A DNA stretch of 64,000 nt. Source: an uncultured Eubacteriales bacterium (lineage in GTDB: Bacteria > Bacillota > Clostridia > Oscillospirales > Oscillospiraceae). The translations under genes were made by a program, and so were the position numbers. Where the stretch lies: the NCBI GenBank assembly GCA_900546515.1, contig URDG01000002.1, positions 1 through 64,000 of the forward strand, written 5' to 3'. Every line of letters starts with the position of its first letter. Position 1 is the stretch's first letter. The notes beneath the pieces are model-generated. The model saw only the letters and a list, made by a program, of their open reading frames with translations, had not been told where the DNA came from and did not search any database. Positions 25,543 through 33,486 of this stretch are shown here, one piece after another.

Positions 25543-25734
25543 ATGGGTCTTGCTGATCTTGTGATCGTTGCGATAATATTGCTCTGCATTGTACTTGCAT
25601 GGCGGTCATGGCGCCGGCGCGGCAGCTGCTCCTGCGCAAGCGGTGGATGCTGCGGCAGTTGTACAGTCTGCCGCGTGCGGCGAAGCTGTACGCGGTCAGA
25701 GAAGGCCGGATACGCCGGCCGCCGGTCAGAATAA
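25543..25734 (+). CDS. FeoB-associated Cys-rich membrane protein
   Basis: This 63-residue protein has one membrane helix (LADLVIVAIILLCIVLAW) followed by a basic stretch and a cysteine cluster (CSCASGGCCGSCTVC), typical of the FeoB-associated Cys-rich family in Firmicutes. The cysteines may hold iron or an Fe-S centre at the cytoplasmic face. AGGAG precedes the ATG at 25543. It is the third gene of the feo operon, which ends at the terminator just after it. Confidence 0.85.
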   Translation: MGLADLVIVAIILLCIVLAWRSWRRRGSCSCASGGCCGSCTVCRVRRSCTRSEKAGYAGRRSE

Positions 25735-25736
25735 CC

Positions 25737-25777
25737 AAAAAGTCAGAGAGTCCATTATCCGGACTCTCTGACTTTTT
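25737..25777. terminator. Bidirectional terminator of the feo operon
   Basis: A perfect 17-bp stem from AAAAAGTCAGAGAGTCC with its complement surrounds a 7-nt loop between convergent genes. T tracts lie on both sides. Confidence 0.9.
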
Positions 25778-25793
25778 TATGCGCCTGTCAGGG

Positions 25794-26018
25794 TCATTCA
25801 CCTATGTCGCTGCGCACGACTTTGCCAATGTTCCACAGGTGAGCCGCCTTGCTGGCGGCGTCAAACCGTTCTTCGGGCGTTTTGAATTCAAATGCCGCCG
25901 TCTGTGCTCCGCAGTCCATGCACATGACGTACCAGCACCAGTCGTTTTCCTCTTCGAGCAATCCGGCCCCGCCGCAGTACGGGCAGGCCTGCAGCTCAAG
26001 CTCTTCGTGAATATTCAT
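25794..26018 (-). CDS. Lar-like zinc-ribbon protein
   Basis: This 74-residue protein has CPYCGG near residue 12, a Trp-rich middle (DWCWYVMCMDCGAQ) and the tail AASKAAHLWNIG. This is the pattern of Lar-family (restriction alleviation) zinc ribbons, common in phages and mobile elements. AAAGGAG precedes the ATG. No phage genes are adjacent, so it may be a domesticated remnant. The function is inferred from family resemblance alone. Confidence 0.65.
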   Translation of the reverse strand: MNIHEELELQACPYCGGAGLLEEENDWCWYVMCMDCGAQTAAFEFKTPEERFDAASKAAHLWNIGKVVRSDIGE

Positions 26019-26406
26019 TGTAATTCTCCTTTGCCGCCACTTACACTTATTATATTTTTTTCATTCTATTCGATCCAGCACGGGTAATTATATGCGCAGA
26101 TCTCCCTACTCACGCAATTCCGCATGAAAGTGGAGAGATTTATATTATACATCTTTTTACGCCATTCACAAGACCAAATATTATATAACCTGCCGCATAT
26201 TTTTTCTCTTGAATCCACGCTTCCCGCATTGTACGCGCAAACATCACCGATGATGCTGCCGCCGTTCCTACAAACTATAAATTTCCTTTTGCTCTTTGTC
26301 AATACTTCTCGGGATCAGCTTCTTAATTTCGGGCCATTTCCCCCCCCCGGTTTGACAATTTTCTCGCTCCACTGAGGCTATACTTGTGCCAAAGGAGGTG
26401 GAAACT
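26019..26406. other. 388-nt intergenic stretch without a gene
   Basis: This AT-rich stretch ends in a run of nine C's and a TTGACA at 26352-26357. A TATACT follows 21 nt later, too far for a standard promoter. AAAGGAGGTG at its end is the ribosome binding site of the next gene. I see no ORF with a start signal, RNA gene or repeat. Confidence 0.5.
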
Positions 26407-27009
26407 GTGAAACGGCTCATTTCTTTGATACTGGTGATATTCGCCGCGCTGTGTCTGACCACCTGCGCCGAATCCATACCCGAGCCTGAGCCCGATTATC
26501 TCTACATAATGGTCTGCTCGGCCGCTGCCGGCGATATAAGCCGCGGCCGGGAGGCTGAGCAGCTGCGCGATATGAGCACTGAGAGCACGCTTGACGGCTA
26601 CGTACATGTGTCCTTTGACGATCTCTACCTGCTCTCGCGGTTCCTATATTTTCGGTACGGAAGCTATCGCTGTTCCGACGAGCTGCGGCTGTGCTCCGGC
26701 GAGGTAATTCTCAACCGTGTCGCCTCGCCGGAATATCCCGACACGCTGGAGGGCGTCATCTTTCAGGCCGGGCAGACCGATCCGGTCGACCGCGCCGCCT
26801 TCGACAAATGTCTGGTTCCGTCAAGAGCCTGCGTCAGCGTAGCTCTGCGGCTCCTCATGGGCGAGCGCATGCTTGAGCCCTCTGTCGTATTGCAGACCGA
26901 CTATCCGGCAAAGGATGTCTACGCCATGTTCTGTGACCGGATTCTCGGCAACACATATTTCTATAAAAGTGAAAATCTGGAGCTTTACTCCGGCAGCAGC
27001 GCCGGATAA
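26407..27009 (+). CDS. Lipoprotein with SleB-like cell wall hydrolase domain
   Basis: The start is a GTG at 26407, seven nt after a near-perfect AAAGGAGGTG. A signal peptide ends in the lipobox LTTC, so the product should be a lipoprotein. The segment CSGEVILNRVASPEYPDTLEGVIFQ matches the SleB/CwlJ hydrolase-2 domain of spore-cortex-lytic enzymes. The preceding motif that normally supplies the catalytic Glu (EARGE-type) is replaced by RYGSYRCSDELRLC here, so activity is uncertain. About 200 residues in total. It is followed by a terminator. Confidence 0.65.
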   Translation: MKRLISLILVIFAALCLTTCAESIPEPEPDYLYIMVCSAAAGDISRGREAEQLRDMSTESTLDGYVHVSFDDLYLLSRFLYFRYGSYRCSDELRLCSGEVILNRVASPEYPDTLEGVIFQAGQTDPVDRAAFDKCLVPSRACVSVALRLLMGERMLEPSVVLQTDYPAKDVYAMFCDRILGNTYFYKSENLELYSGSSAG

Positions 27010-27016
27010 TGCAGGT

Positions 27017-27058
27017 ACGCCGGGGCAGGATGCTTATTCTGCCCCGGCGTATTCATTT
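27017..27058 (+). terminator. Terminator after the SleB-like gene
   Basis: ACGCCGGGGCAG and CTGCCCCGGCGT form a 12-bp stem followed by a T-rich tract. Confidence 0.85.
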
Positions 27059-27074
27059 TTATTTTTCACAATGC

Positions 27075-28337
27075 TTATTTCATCATCACATCAAGTCCGC
27101 TGAGATAGCGGCGCATCATATCATACGCGTGGTTTCCAGCCATGCGGCGGATAAAGCTGCGTGTGCGGTGCTCGCCGAGATGCAGTTCGCGCACCCAGGT
27201 GTTTTCCGCTGCCGCCATTGAGACGAACACGGTGCCGACCTCGTGCACGCCGTCCCCGTCCGGTCCGGCAAGGCCCGTCACTCCAAGGCCGATGTCCGCG
27301 CCGAGGATCTCTCTGGCGCGCTCCGCCATCTCCTTTGCGACCTCATAGCTCACAGCGCCCTTTTCTTCGATGAGCGCCGGATCAATACCTAGCAGCTTCG
27401 CCTTTGCGCCGTTCGTATATGTTACCATACCGCCGAGGAAGAACTCGCTCGCGCCCGGCAGATCGGTAAAGCGCTTGGCGATCTCGCCGCCGGTGCAGCT
27501 CTCCGCCGCTGCGAAAGTCACAGGCTTTTTGCGGAGCATCTGCATCACGCTCTCCTCGATGCACTCAACGTCCACGCCGTAAACGTACTCGCCCATACGT
27601 TCTTCCACATGGCGCATGATCGGCTGGAGCATCGCCTCAGCCTCCTCCTCGCTCTTCGCCTTAGCCGTGACCTGCACGAGGCAGTCGCACTCCTTGGCGT
27701 AGGGGGCCATGGTCGGATTCGTCATGGCGTTCATTTCATCGGCGAATATACTGTCTACCGCGCTCTCCCCGATGCCGAAAATGCGCACGGAGTGGGATAC
27801 GATCTGCTCATCTGAGAGGCGCTTCAGATACGGCAGCGCGCTCTCAACGAACATGGCGTAGCACTCCTTGGGCGGCCCCGGCAGCATGAGCACGATCTTC
27901 CCGTCCTTTTCAAAGGCGCAGCCCGGAGCTGTGCCGCAGTTGTTGTGAAAAACCGTGCAGCCCTCCGGCAGCATTGCCTGCACGAAATTGTTGGCCGTGA
28001 AGTGGCGGCTGTGTGTGATATACTCATACAGGCCGTCTACTTCTTTTTTGTTCTCAACGAGCTTCAATCCGAAGGCCTTTGCAGTGATCTGCTTTGTGAG
28101 GTCGTCGCAGGTCGGGCCAAGGCCGCCGGTCGTGATGATAATATCTGCGCGGCCCTTTGCGATCTCGACGCAGCGCTCCAGCCGCTCGGGATTATCTCCC
28201 ACGACCGTATGATACTTTACGTTTATGCCGATTTTTGAGAGAAGCTCGGATATATCCCGCGCGTCGGTATTCGTCACATGCCCCAGCAGCAGCTCGGTGC
28301 CTACGGAGATTATCTCCGTATCATAAGTTCTGCTCAT
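27075..28337 (-). CDS. cinA: CinA-family protein (ADP-ribose pyrophosphatase/NMN deamidase)
   Basis: This 420-residue protein has an N-terminal MoCF/COG1058 domain (EIISVGTELLLGHVTNTDARDI; TTGGLGPTCDD). It also has a C-terminal PncC NMN amidohydrolase domain (AAESCTGGEIAKRFTDLPGASEFFLGG; GLAGPDGD). It salvages NMN and hydrolyses ADP-ribose in NAD recycling. The ATG overlaps the thiI stop (ATGA), so it is the second gene of a thiI-cinA operon. Confidence 0.92.
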   Translation of the reverse strand: MSRTYDTEIISVGTELLLGHVTNTDARDISELLSKIGINVKYHTVVGDNPERLERCVEIAKGRADIIITTGGLGPTCDDLTKQITAKAFGLKLVENKKEVDGLYEYITHSRHFTANNFVQAMLPEGCTVFHNNCGTAPGCAFEKDGKIVLMLPGPPKECYAMFVESALPYLKRLSDEQIVSHSVRIFGIGESAVDSIFADEMNAMTNPTMAPYAKECDCLVQVTAKAKSEEEAEAMLQPIMRHVEERMGEYVYGVDVECIEESVMQMLRKKPVTFAAAESCTGGEIAKRFTDLPGASEFFLGGMVTYTNGAKAKLLGIDPALIEEKGAVSYEVAKEMAERAREILGADIGLGVTGLAGPDGDGVHEVGTVFVSMAAAENTWVRELHLGEHRTRSFIRRMAGNHAYDMMRRYLSGLDVMMK

Positions 28338-29503
28338 CCTACGCTCACCCTTTCTATGCCGTTTACGGCCTCTTCGACCAGCGCGTCCACATCCAGCGCG
28401 CTCTCCGCGTTCTCCACATCCTTGAGCTTGGGACGGGTGCGCGGGTGCTTCGGTGTGAACACCGTGCAGCAGTCCTCATACGGCAGTATCGAGGTCTCAA
28501 ACGTGCCGATCTTTCTCGCCATGCGCACGATCTCTTCCTTGTCCATGCCGATCAGCGGCTGGAGCACAGGCAGATCAATGACCGCCTGCGTGGAGGCCAT
28601 GGCCTCCATAGTCTGGCTTGCGACCTGACCGAGATTTTCACCTGTTACAATGGCCTTTGCGTTATTATCTTTCGCAATACGCTCTGCTATGCGCATCATA
28701 AAGCGGCGCATGATGAGCGTGAAATACTCTTCGGGGCACTTGTCCCGTATCTCCTCCTGAATGTGCGTGAACGGCACGATCTCCATCGTCATCCTGCCGC
28801 AATATACCGTCAGAAGCTGCGCAAGCTCTATGACCTTCTCCTTTGCCTGCTGTGACGTATAGGGGAACGAGAAGAAATGCACCGGAATGAGGTGTATGCC
28901 GCGGCGGCAGATCATATATGAGGACACGGGGCTGTCGATGCCGCCGGAGAGCAGCGTGACTGCGCTGCCGTTGCAGCCGACAGGCATGCCGCCCGCGCCG
29001 GGAGCCGGCGCGCCGTGCACATATGCCGCAAGATCACGCACCTCGATATGCACGATGAATTCAGGCTCATGCACGTCGACCGCGACGTCCGGATAAGCCT
29101 CGCTCAGTTCTCCGCCGACATACTGGCTCAGCTCTATGCTCGTGAGAGGAAAGCTCTTGTCGCTGCGCTTGGATTCGACCTTGAAGCTCTTCGCGTTCTC
29201 CATATCCTCCCGCAGGTACTCGATCGCGAGCTTTGCGATAACATCCTTGTCTTTCTCGCAGGCGGCAGCACGCACGACCGCGACGACGCCGAACACCTTC
29301 TGCAGCGCCTCATACGCCGCGTCAATATCCGCGTTTTCCTCCTGCGCCTCGACATAGACCGTAGACTGAATGCAGTAGACCCTGAATTTGCCTATATGCG
29401 AAAGCCTGCGGCGGACATTCGCCATGAGCTTGTTTTCAAAATATCTGCGGTTGAGCCCTTTGAGTATTATCTCGCCGAGCTTGAGTAGTATAATATCGTT
29501 CAT
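28334..29503 (-). CDS. thiI: tRNA 4-thiouridine synthase ThiI
   Basis: This 389-residue protein has an N-terminal ferredoxin-like and THUMP domain (1-165) and a PP-loop domain with SGGIDSPVSSYM. CGRMTMEIVPF and GENLGQVASQT follow in the family pattern. It adenylates and thiolates U8 of tRNA. The C-terminal rhodanese domain found in E. coli is absent, as usual in Firmicutes, so a partner cysteine desulfurase must supply sulfur. The start at 29503 is fixed by GAGGAG. A TGCTACAAT extended -10 at 29544-29552 may drive it. Confidence 0.92.
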   Translation of the reverse strand: MNDIILLKLGEIILKGLNRRYFENKLMANVRRRLSHIGKFRVYCIQSTVYVEAQEENADIDAAYEALQKVFGVVAVVRAAACEKDKDVIAKLAIEYLREDMENAKSFKVESKRSDKSFPLTSIELSQYVGGELSEAYPDVAVDVHEPEFIVHIEVRDLAAYVHGAPAPGAGGMPVGCNGSAVTLLSGGIDSPVSSYMICRRGIHLIPVHFFSFPYTSQQAKEKVIELAQLLTVYCGRMTMEIVPFTHIQEEIRDKCPEEYFTLIMRRFMMRIAERIAKDNNAKAIVTGENLGQVASQTMEAMASTQAVIDLPVLQPLIGMDKEEIVRMARKIGTFETSILPYEDCCTVFTPKHPRTRPKLKDVENAESALDVDALVEEAVNGIERVSVG

Positions 29504-29734
29504 TCCGGTATCTCCTCGGGTCATTTCAAATTTTCCGGGTGCTATTGTAGCATACTATTTCAAAAAGCGCCACAAAAATAAACGCATCTGCGGAATATCT
29601 TTCCCGCATCATCCACGCCGCCCGGCGAGAAGTGCAGTCCGGTGCAAGCTTCTTCTTACGTTGTTGGGCGTGTGTGCTCTTGTCATCTGATGGTAACTTT
29701 GCCAAAAATAACATGTAAAAATATACAAAAATCA

Positions 29735-29763
29735 TTGACAACATATGTATATACATATATCAT
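29735..29763 (+). promoter_or_regulatory. Promoter with 16-bp palindromic operator
   Basis: TTGACA (29735-29740) and TATCAT (29758-29763) are 17 nt apart. The spacer holds the perfect palindrome ATATGTATATACATAT (29743-29758). Its position between -35 and -10 makes it a strong repressor-operator candidate. TGTATATACA cores are typical of GntR/YtrA- and PadR-type repressors. No such gene is in the window. Confidence 0.65.
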
Positions 29764-29810
29764 GTAAATAACCATGCAAAATAACGAGAGAAAATAGAGA
29801 GGAGAATGGC

Positions 29811-30251
29811 ATGAAATTCGTTATATACTTTCTGATGTTCTGTACAGTCATTAGTGGTATTGCAAGCGGAGAAAGCTTATTTACCAGCCTGTTAGGAGCA
29901 GCTTTGGTCTATGGCCTATACTGGCTGGGCAGCAAAGCTCTGGAAAAAAGCAGGGAAAAGAAAGCAAGTACAACCACTTACGCTCCGCCCCAGAGCGACA
30001 ATTCGGAATTGGATGAGGCGCGGGCGCTAGTATATTCTCTTTCCAACAGGATTCTGTCCGACGCAGAGCAGGCAAAGCAGGCCGGGTACGACTACTATCG
30101 GTATGAATTGACAACCCCCGAAGAACAAAACGTTGCTCTGCGTGTTGTCAACTCATTGCGTCCAAAGCTTCATGCGCGGTGCGGAGTACATACCCGAATC
30201 ATTTGTGATTCCCGAACGAGGGAATACATTGACGTTCTGTTCCGGTATTAA
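29811..30251 (+). CDS. Small membrane-anchored protein, paralogue 1
   Basis: This 146-residue protein has an N-terminal membrane hairpin (MKFVIYFLMFCTVISGIASGESLFTS...LYWLG, about 1-45). A charged linker (KALEKSREKK) and a soluble C-terminal domain of about 90 residues ending YIDVLFRY follow. It starts MKF like its downstream neighbour and shares the same layout and the conserved segment 'I.GI.S..S...CLLG/GGPALIYG.YW', so the two are diverged tandem duplicates. A GAGAGGAG ribosome binding site precedes the ATG. I do not recognise a family. GC is lower than in the surrounding genes. Confidence 0.7.
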   Translation: MKFVIYFLMFCTVISGIASGESLFTSLLGAALVYGLYWLGSKALEKSREKKASTTTYAPPQSDNSELDEARALVYSLSNRILSDAEQAKQAGYDYYRYELTTPEEQNVALRVVNSLRPKLHARCGVHTRIICDSRTREYIDVLFRY

Positions 30252-30273
30252 GCACCATAGCAGGTAAGATAAT

Positions 30274-30720
30274 ATGAAATTTTGGAAATTTTTAGTATAC
30301 GCCCTGATGATATATGCGTTTATTGCCGGGATTATAAGCAATCAAAGCATAGCGGGATGCCTGGGTGGACCGGCATTGATATACGGGGTGTATTACCTGA
30401 TAAAACACAGAAATAAAAAACCGCCGGAGGGCTCGGATGCCGCAGCATTACGCGAAATAGCAGATACTCCGGGCGCAAAAGAGGCCGCAAAAGCGCGTGA
30501 AAAAGCTTCTTTAGACGCTGAAATTGGTGGAGCTGTTCAGAAAGTCCTTTCTGGCGCAGGTCAGGCAGCCAAAGACGGGAGACGCAAATACGATTATCTT
30601 TTCGATCGCAGACTTGAGAGTCGCGTTCTGAATGGCGCCGTCAGAGAGCTGAGAAAAAGAGGTTTTTCGGCATATTGTTACACAGGAGATGATTATTGCG
30701 GGATAACGGTCAAGTGGTAA
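30274..30720 (+). CDS. Small membrane-anchored protein, paralogue 2
   Basis: This 148-residue protein starts MKFWKFLVYALMIYAFIAGIIS, with two membrane segments in the first 45 residues. A basic linker, an Ala/Lys/Glu-rich helix and a C-terminal domain ending in YCYTGDDYCGITVKW follow. It lies 22 nt after the first paralogue and shares its promoter and terminator. The C-terminal domains look like the same small alpha/beta fold (VLNGAVRELRKRGF compared with ALRVVNSLRPKLH). The function is unknown. Confidence 0.7.
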   Translation: MKFWKFLVYALMIYAFIAGIISNQSIAGCLGGPALIYGVYYLIKHRNKKPPEGSDAAALREIADTPGAKEAAKAREKASLDAEIGGAVQKVLSGAGQAAKDGRRKYDYLFDRRLESRVLNGAVRELRKRGFSAYCYTGDDYCGITVKW

Positions 30721-30730
30721 TTATCTTATC

Positions 30731-30771
30731 TCTCCCATGTTGCGCTGCCAAGCGCAGCATGGGAGATTTTT
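30731..30771. terminator. Bidirectional terminator
   Basis: TCTCCCATG-T-TGCGCT pairs with AGCGCA-G-CATGGGAGA around a short loop, with a TTTTTAT tail, between convergent genes. Confidence 0.85.
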
Positions 30772-30794
30772 ATGTTCCCCCGCATGATACGGCG

Positions 30795-31970
30795 CTACTT
30801 GCCGAGCTCCTCATAATTGAAGCTGTCCGCGATATAGTCTGTAAGCTCTTCCGTAAGCTGAAGCCCGGGATTTGCGCCGTAGGGATTGACGCTGACATGC
30901 ATGACAAGAAATGATCGGTCGAGATAGACATATATATAGGCGTCGTTTTCGCCCTGAGCGATATAGACCTCCGTCCCGTCGGGGACAGTGCGCATGCGCG
31001 TGACATACTCGGTGTAGTCATCTATAATGCTCTCTATCTCACTGCCGGTCGCAAATTCATCGCTGACCGTATTGCGGATATACACGCTCAGCTCTGCGCC
31101 GCCGGGTGCCGGCAGCTCACAGCTCAGTCCGAATGATCCTGTATTTATAAAATAGAGCTTATCAAAGGCTGTTGGCGTGACCGCGAAAAATTTGCCTTTG
31201 CAGCAGCGCTCCGTAAGCATTGAAACGAGCCCGGCCGGACTGAAGCATCGCTCCTTATCCGCGCCCTGTGCCGCGGCCCGCTCATCCCAATATATCTCCG
31301 GATCAGTTTTTATTAGCTTCAAGCCGTACTTTCCGGCAATCTTTTCAAGCTGCGCTTCACTCCCTCGGCTCCATACGCCGTACCCGTCATATGCGCTCTC
31401 ATAGTCCGTGCCGAAGAATGTCCGGTTAAACAGGCGAAAATCGTTATACTCCTCCTCACTGACGGTAAAAAACTCTGATTCGTCTGCATACACGATCTCA
31501 ACATCTTTGCCCGGAGACCAGAGCTTGTCCTCTATCGGCTTTACCGTATATGTGCCGTCGCCGTTGCCGGTAAACTCCGGCATGCGTACATCCGGCTCCG
31601 TGTACTTTCCCAGATGCGGCAGCTTTTCATTTATAAAGCTCTGTCTGGCCGCATTTTTATACTCGTTCCACTCCTCAACAGCGGCGTTCAGATTTTCCAC
31701 CCACGGTCTGAGTTTATCGGACGCGGCCTCCGGCTTTGTCATACTGACCCTTGCGCCTTGGGACATGTCTTTTATATTTTGGGTGCCGTCGGCATTCGTG
31801 ACTTTGAAATCCGGTATGCTGCCTATGCTGTCCTGCCGCACTAAGGCCTCACGGCTTGAGAGAATATCATAGGCTATGCTGCGGCAGCTTCTGCCGTATT
31901 TCCGGTCGGTCTCATCTATAGCGGACTCATCACGTCTCCAGTACAGTTCGATTATCTTTGTATCCTCCAT
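30795..31970 (-). CDS. Chimera: ECF sigma N-terminus joined to a sensor/anti-sigma-like C-terminus
   Basis: Residues 1-41 (MEDTKIIELYWRRDESAIDE..., ending YDILSSRE) are the start of an ECF sigma factor of the common gut-Clostridia type. That family normally continues with region 2.2-2.4 and region 4. Here it switches abruptly to about 350 residues of soluble, acidic, extracytoplasmic-looking sequence with no sigma motifs and no membrane segment. The C-terminal part looks like the external domain of the membrane protein usually encoded next to such sigma factors. A deletion that joined the two genes in frame is the simplest explanation. Function is probably lost or changed. Confidence 0.65.
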   Translation of the reverse strand: MEDTKIIELYWRRDESAIDETDRKYGRSCRSIAYDILSSREALVRQDSIGSIPDFKVTNADGTQNIKDMSQGARVSMTKPEAASDKLRPWVENLNAAVEEWNEYKNAARQSFINEKLPHLGKYTEPDVRMPEFTGNGDGTYTVKPIEDKLWSPGKDVEIVYADESEFFTVSEEEYNDFRLFNRTFFGTDYESAYDGYGVWSRGSEAQLEKIAGKYGLKLIKTDPEIYWDERAAAQGADKERCFSPAGLVSMLTERCCKGKFFAVTPTAFDKLYFINTGSFGLSCELPAPGGAELSVYIRNTVSDEFATGSEIESIIDDYTEYVTRMRTVPDGTEVYIAQGENDAYIYVYLDRSFLVMHVSVNPYGANPGLQLTEELTDYIADSFNYEELGK

Positions 31971-32117
31971 CTTATCATCTCCTTTTTAAGCAAGAGCGCT
32001 CTCAAATATCAAGACGAATTTCCGGGTAAATATCTTACATGACCGCCGGATTTTTTTGTTTGTATCTGTATTATTATACCATAAATCTTTTCTTTCCGCC
32101 GGGAGAACTTATTTGCC

Positions 32118-32146
32118 TTGCCATCGTTCCCGTTCTGTGTTAGAAT
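32118..32146 (+). promoter_or_regulatory. Promoter of ahcY
   Basis: TTGCCA (32118-32123) and TAGAAT (32141-32146) are 17 nt apart, 57 nt before the start codon. Confidence 0.6.
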
Positions 32147-32203
32147 ATTTTGTCTGAATATAGATTTTAAATAAGTAGATAAGATATGAGAGGATATAGA
32201 CAT

Positions 32204-33439
32204 ATGAGCTGCATCAGAGATATTGCCATGGCACCCTCCGGTGAGATGAAAATAAAATGGGTAGAGCGCAACATGCCGGTACTGCGCGGCATCGGCGAAG
32301 AATTTACCCGGACGCGCCCGTTCGCGGGTATGAAGATCGCGCTGTCCGTGCATCTTGAGGCCAAGACCGCGTACCTTTGCCGCGTGCTCGAGATGGGCGG
32401 TGCGGAGATGTACGTGACAGGCTCAAACCCGCTGTCTACACAGGACGACGTCGCCGCGGCGCTCGCCGCCGGCGGCATGCAGGTATTTGCCGAGTACGGC
32501 TGCACGATGGAGCAGTATAATGAGAATCTCTGCCGCGTGCTCGAAGCCGCGCCGAACATCATAATTGACGACGGCGGCGACCTTGTGCATCTCATGCACA
32601 CCAAATACACCAGCCTCATTCCCCAGGTCATCGGCGGCTGCGAGGAGACCACTACCGGCATACACCGCCTGCGCGCAATGGACAAAGCGGGCGAGCTCCG
32701 CTTCCCGATGGTCATGGTCAACGATGCCGACTGCAAGCATATGTTCGACAACCGGTACGGCACCGGTCAAAGCGTCTGGGACGGCATCATGCGCACGACG
32801 AATCTGATCGTCGCTGGCAAGCGCGTAGTCGTGTCCGGCTACGGCTGGTGCGGCAAGGGCGTGAGCCTGCGGGCAAAGGGCATGGGCGCAAAGGTTATCG
32901 TGACCGAAACCGATCCTGTCCGCGCGCTGGAGGCCGTGATGGACGGCTACGAGGTCATGCCGATGCGCGACGCCGCGAAGATCGGCGACATATTCGTGAC
33001 CGTGACCGGATGCAGCCACGTTATAACAAAAGAACACTTTGAAACCATGAAGGACGGCGCGATACTTTCAAACGCCGGGCACTTTGACGTTGAGGTAGAC
33101 ATGGCCGGGCTTGAAGCGCTTGCCGTTGAAAAGTATGAGGCGCGGCACAACATTCAGGCCTATGTGCTGCCCAACGGGAAAACCCTTTTCACGATCGCCG
33201 AGGGGCGGCTCGTGAACCTTGCGGCGGCCGACGGCCATCCTGCCGAGATCATGGACATGAGCTTCGCCATTCAGGCGCTCAGCGCGGAATATCTTGTCCG
33301 CCGCAGGGCGGAGCTCAAGCCGGGCGTCATCCCCGTTCCGCGCGAGCTGGACGAGGCCGTGGCACGGCGCAAGCTTGCCGCGATGGGAGTGGAGATCGAC
33401 ACTCTCAGCGCCGCTCAGGCCGAATATCTCGGCATATAA
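32204..33439 (+). CDS. ahcY: Adenosylhomocysteinase
   Basis: This 411-residue SAH hydrolase has DDGGDLVHLMH, the EETTTGIHRL motif, NDADCKHMFDNRYGTGQS and NAD-binding GYGWCGKGVSLRAKGMGA. It also has the C-terminal NLAAADGHPAEIMDMSFAIQAL. It reversibly splits S-adenosylhomocysteine to adenosine and homocysteine. AGAGGATAT before the ATG at 32204 decides the start. It is the first gene of a plus-strand series (mgtE, AEC transporter and others). Many Firmicutes use Pfs/LuxS instead, so AhcY is a notable choice of pathway. Confidence 0.93.
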   Translation: MSCIRDIAMAPSGEMKIKWVERNMPVLRGIGEEFTRTRPFAGMKIALSVHLEAKTAYLCRVLEMGGAEMYVTGSNPLSTQDDVAAALAAGGMQVFAEYGCTMEQYNENLCRVLEAAPNIIIDDGGDLVHLMHTKYTSLIPQVIGGCEETTTGIHRLRAMDKAGELRFPMVMVNDADCKHMFDNRYGTGQSVWDGIMRTTNLIVAGKRVVVSGYGWCGKGVSLRAKGMGAKVIVTETDPVRALEAVMDGYEVMPMRDAAKIGDIFVTVTGCSHVITKEHFETMKDGAILSNAGHFDVEVDMAGLEALAVEKYEARHNIQAYVLPNGKTLFTIAEGRLVNLAAADGHPAEIMDMSFAIQALSAEYLVRRRAELKPGVIPVPRELDEAVARRKLAAMGVEIDTLSAAQAEYLGI

Positions 33440-33486
33440 GTTCTCCCCGCGTGCGGCGGGTAAATCTGCATCAGAGGTGAGTTGAA

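Noticed and set aside
26352..26383. Promoter TTGACA ... TATACT before the SleB-like gene
   Set aside because: The spacer is 21 nt, outside the normal range. It is mentioned only in the intergenic note.
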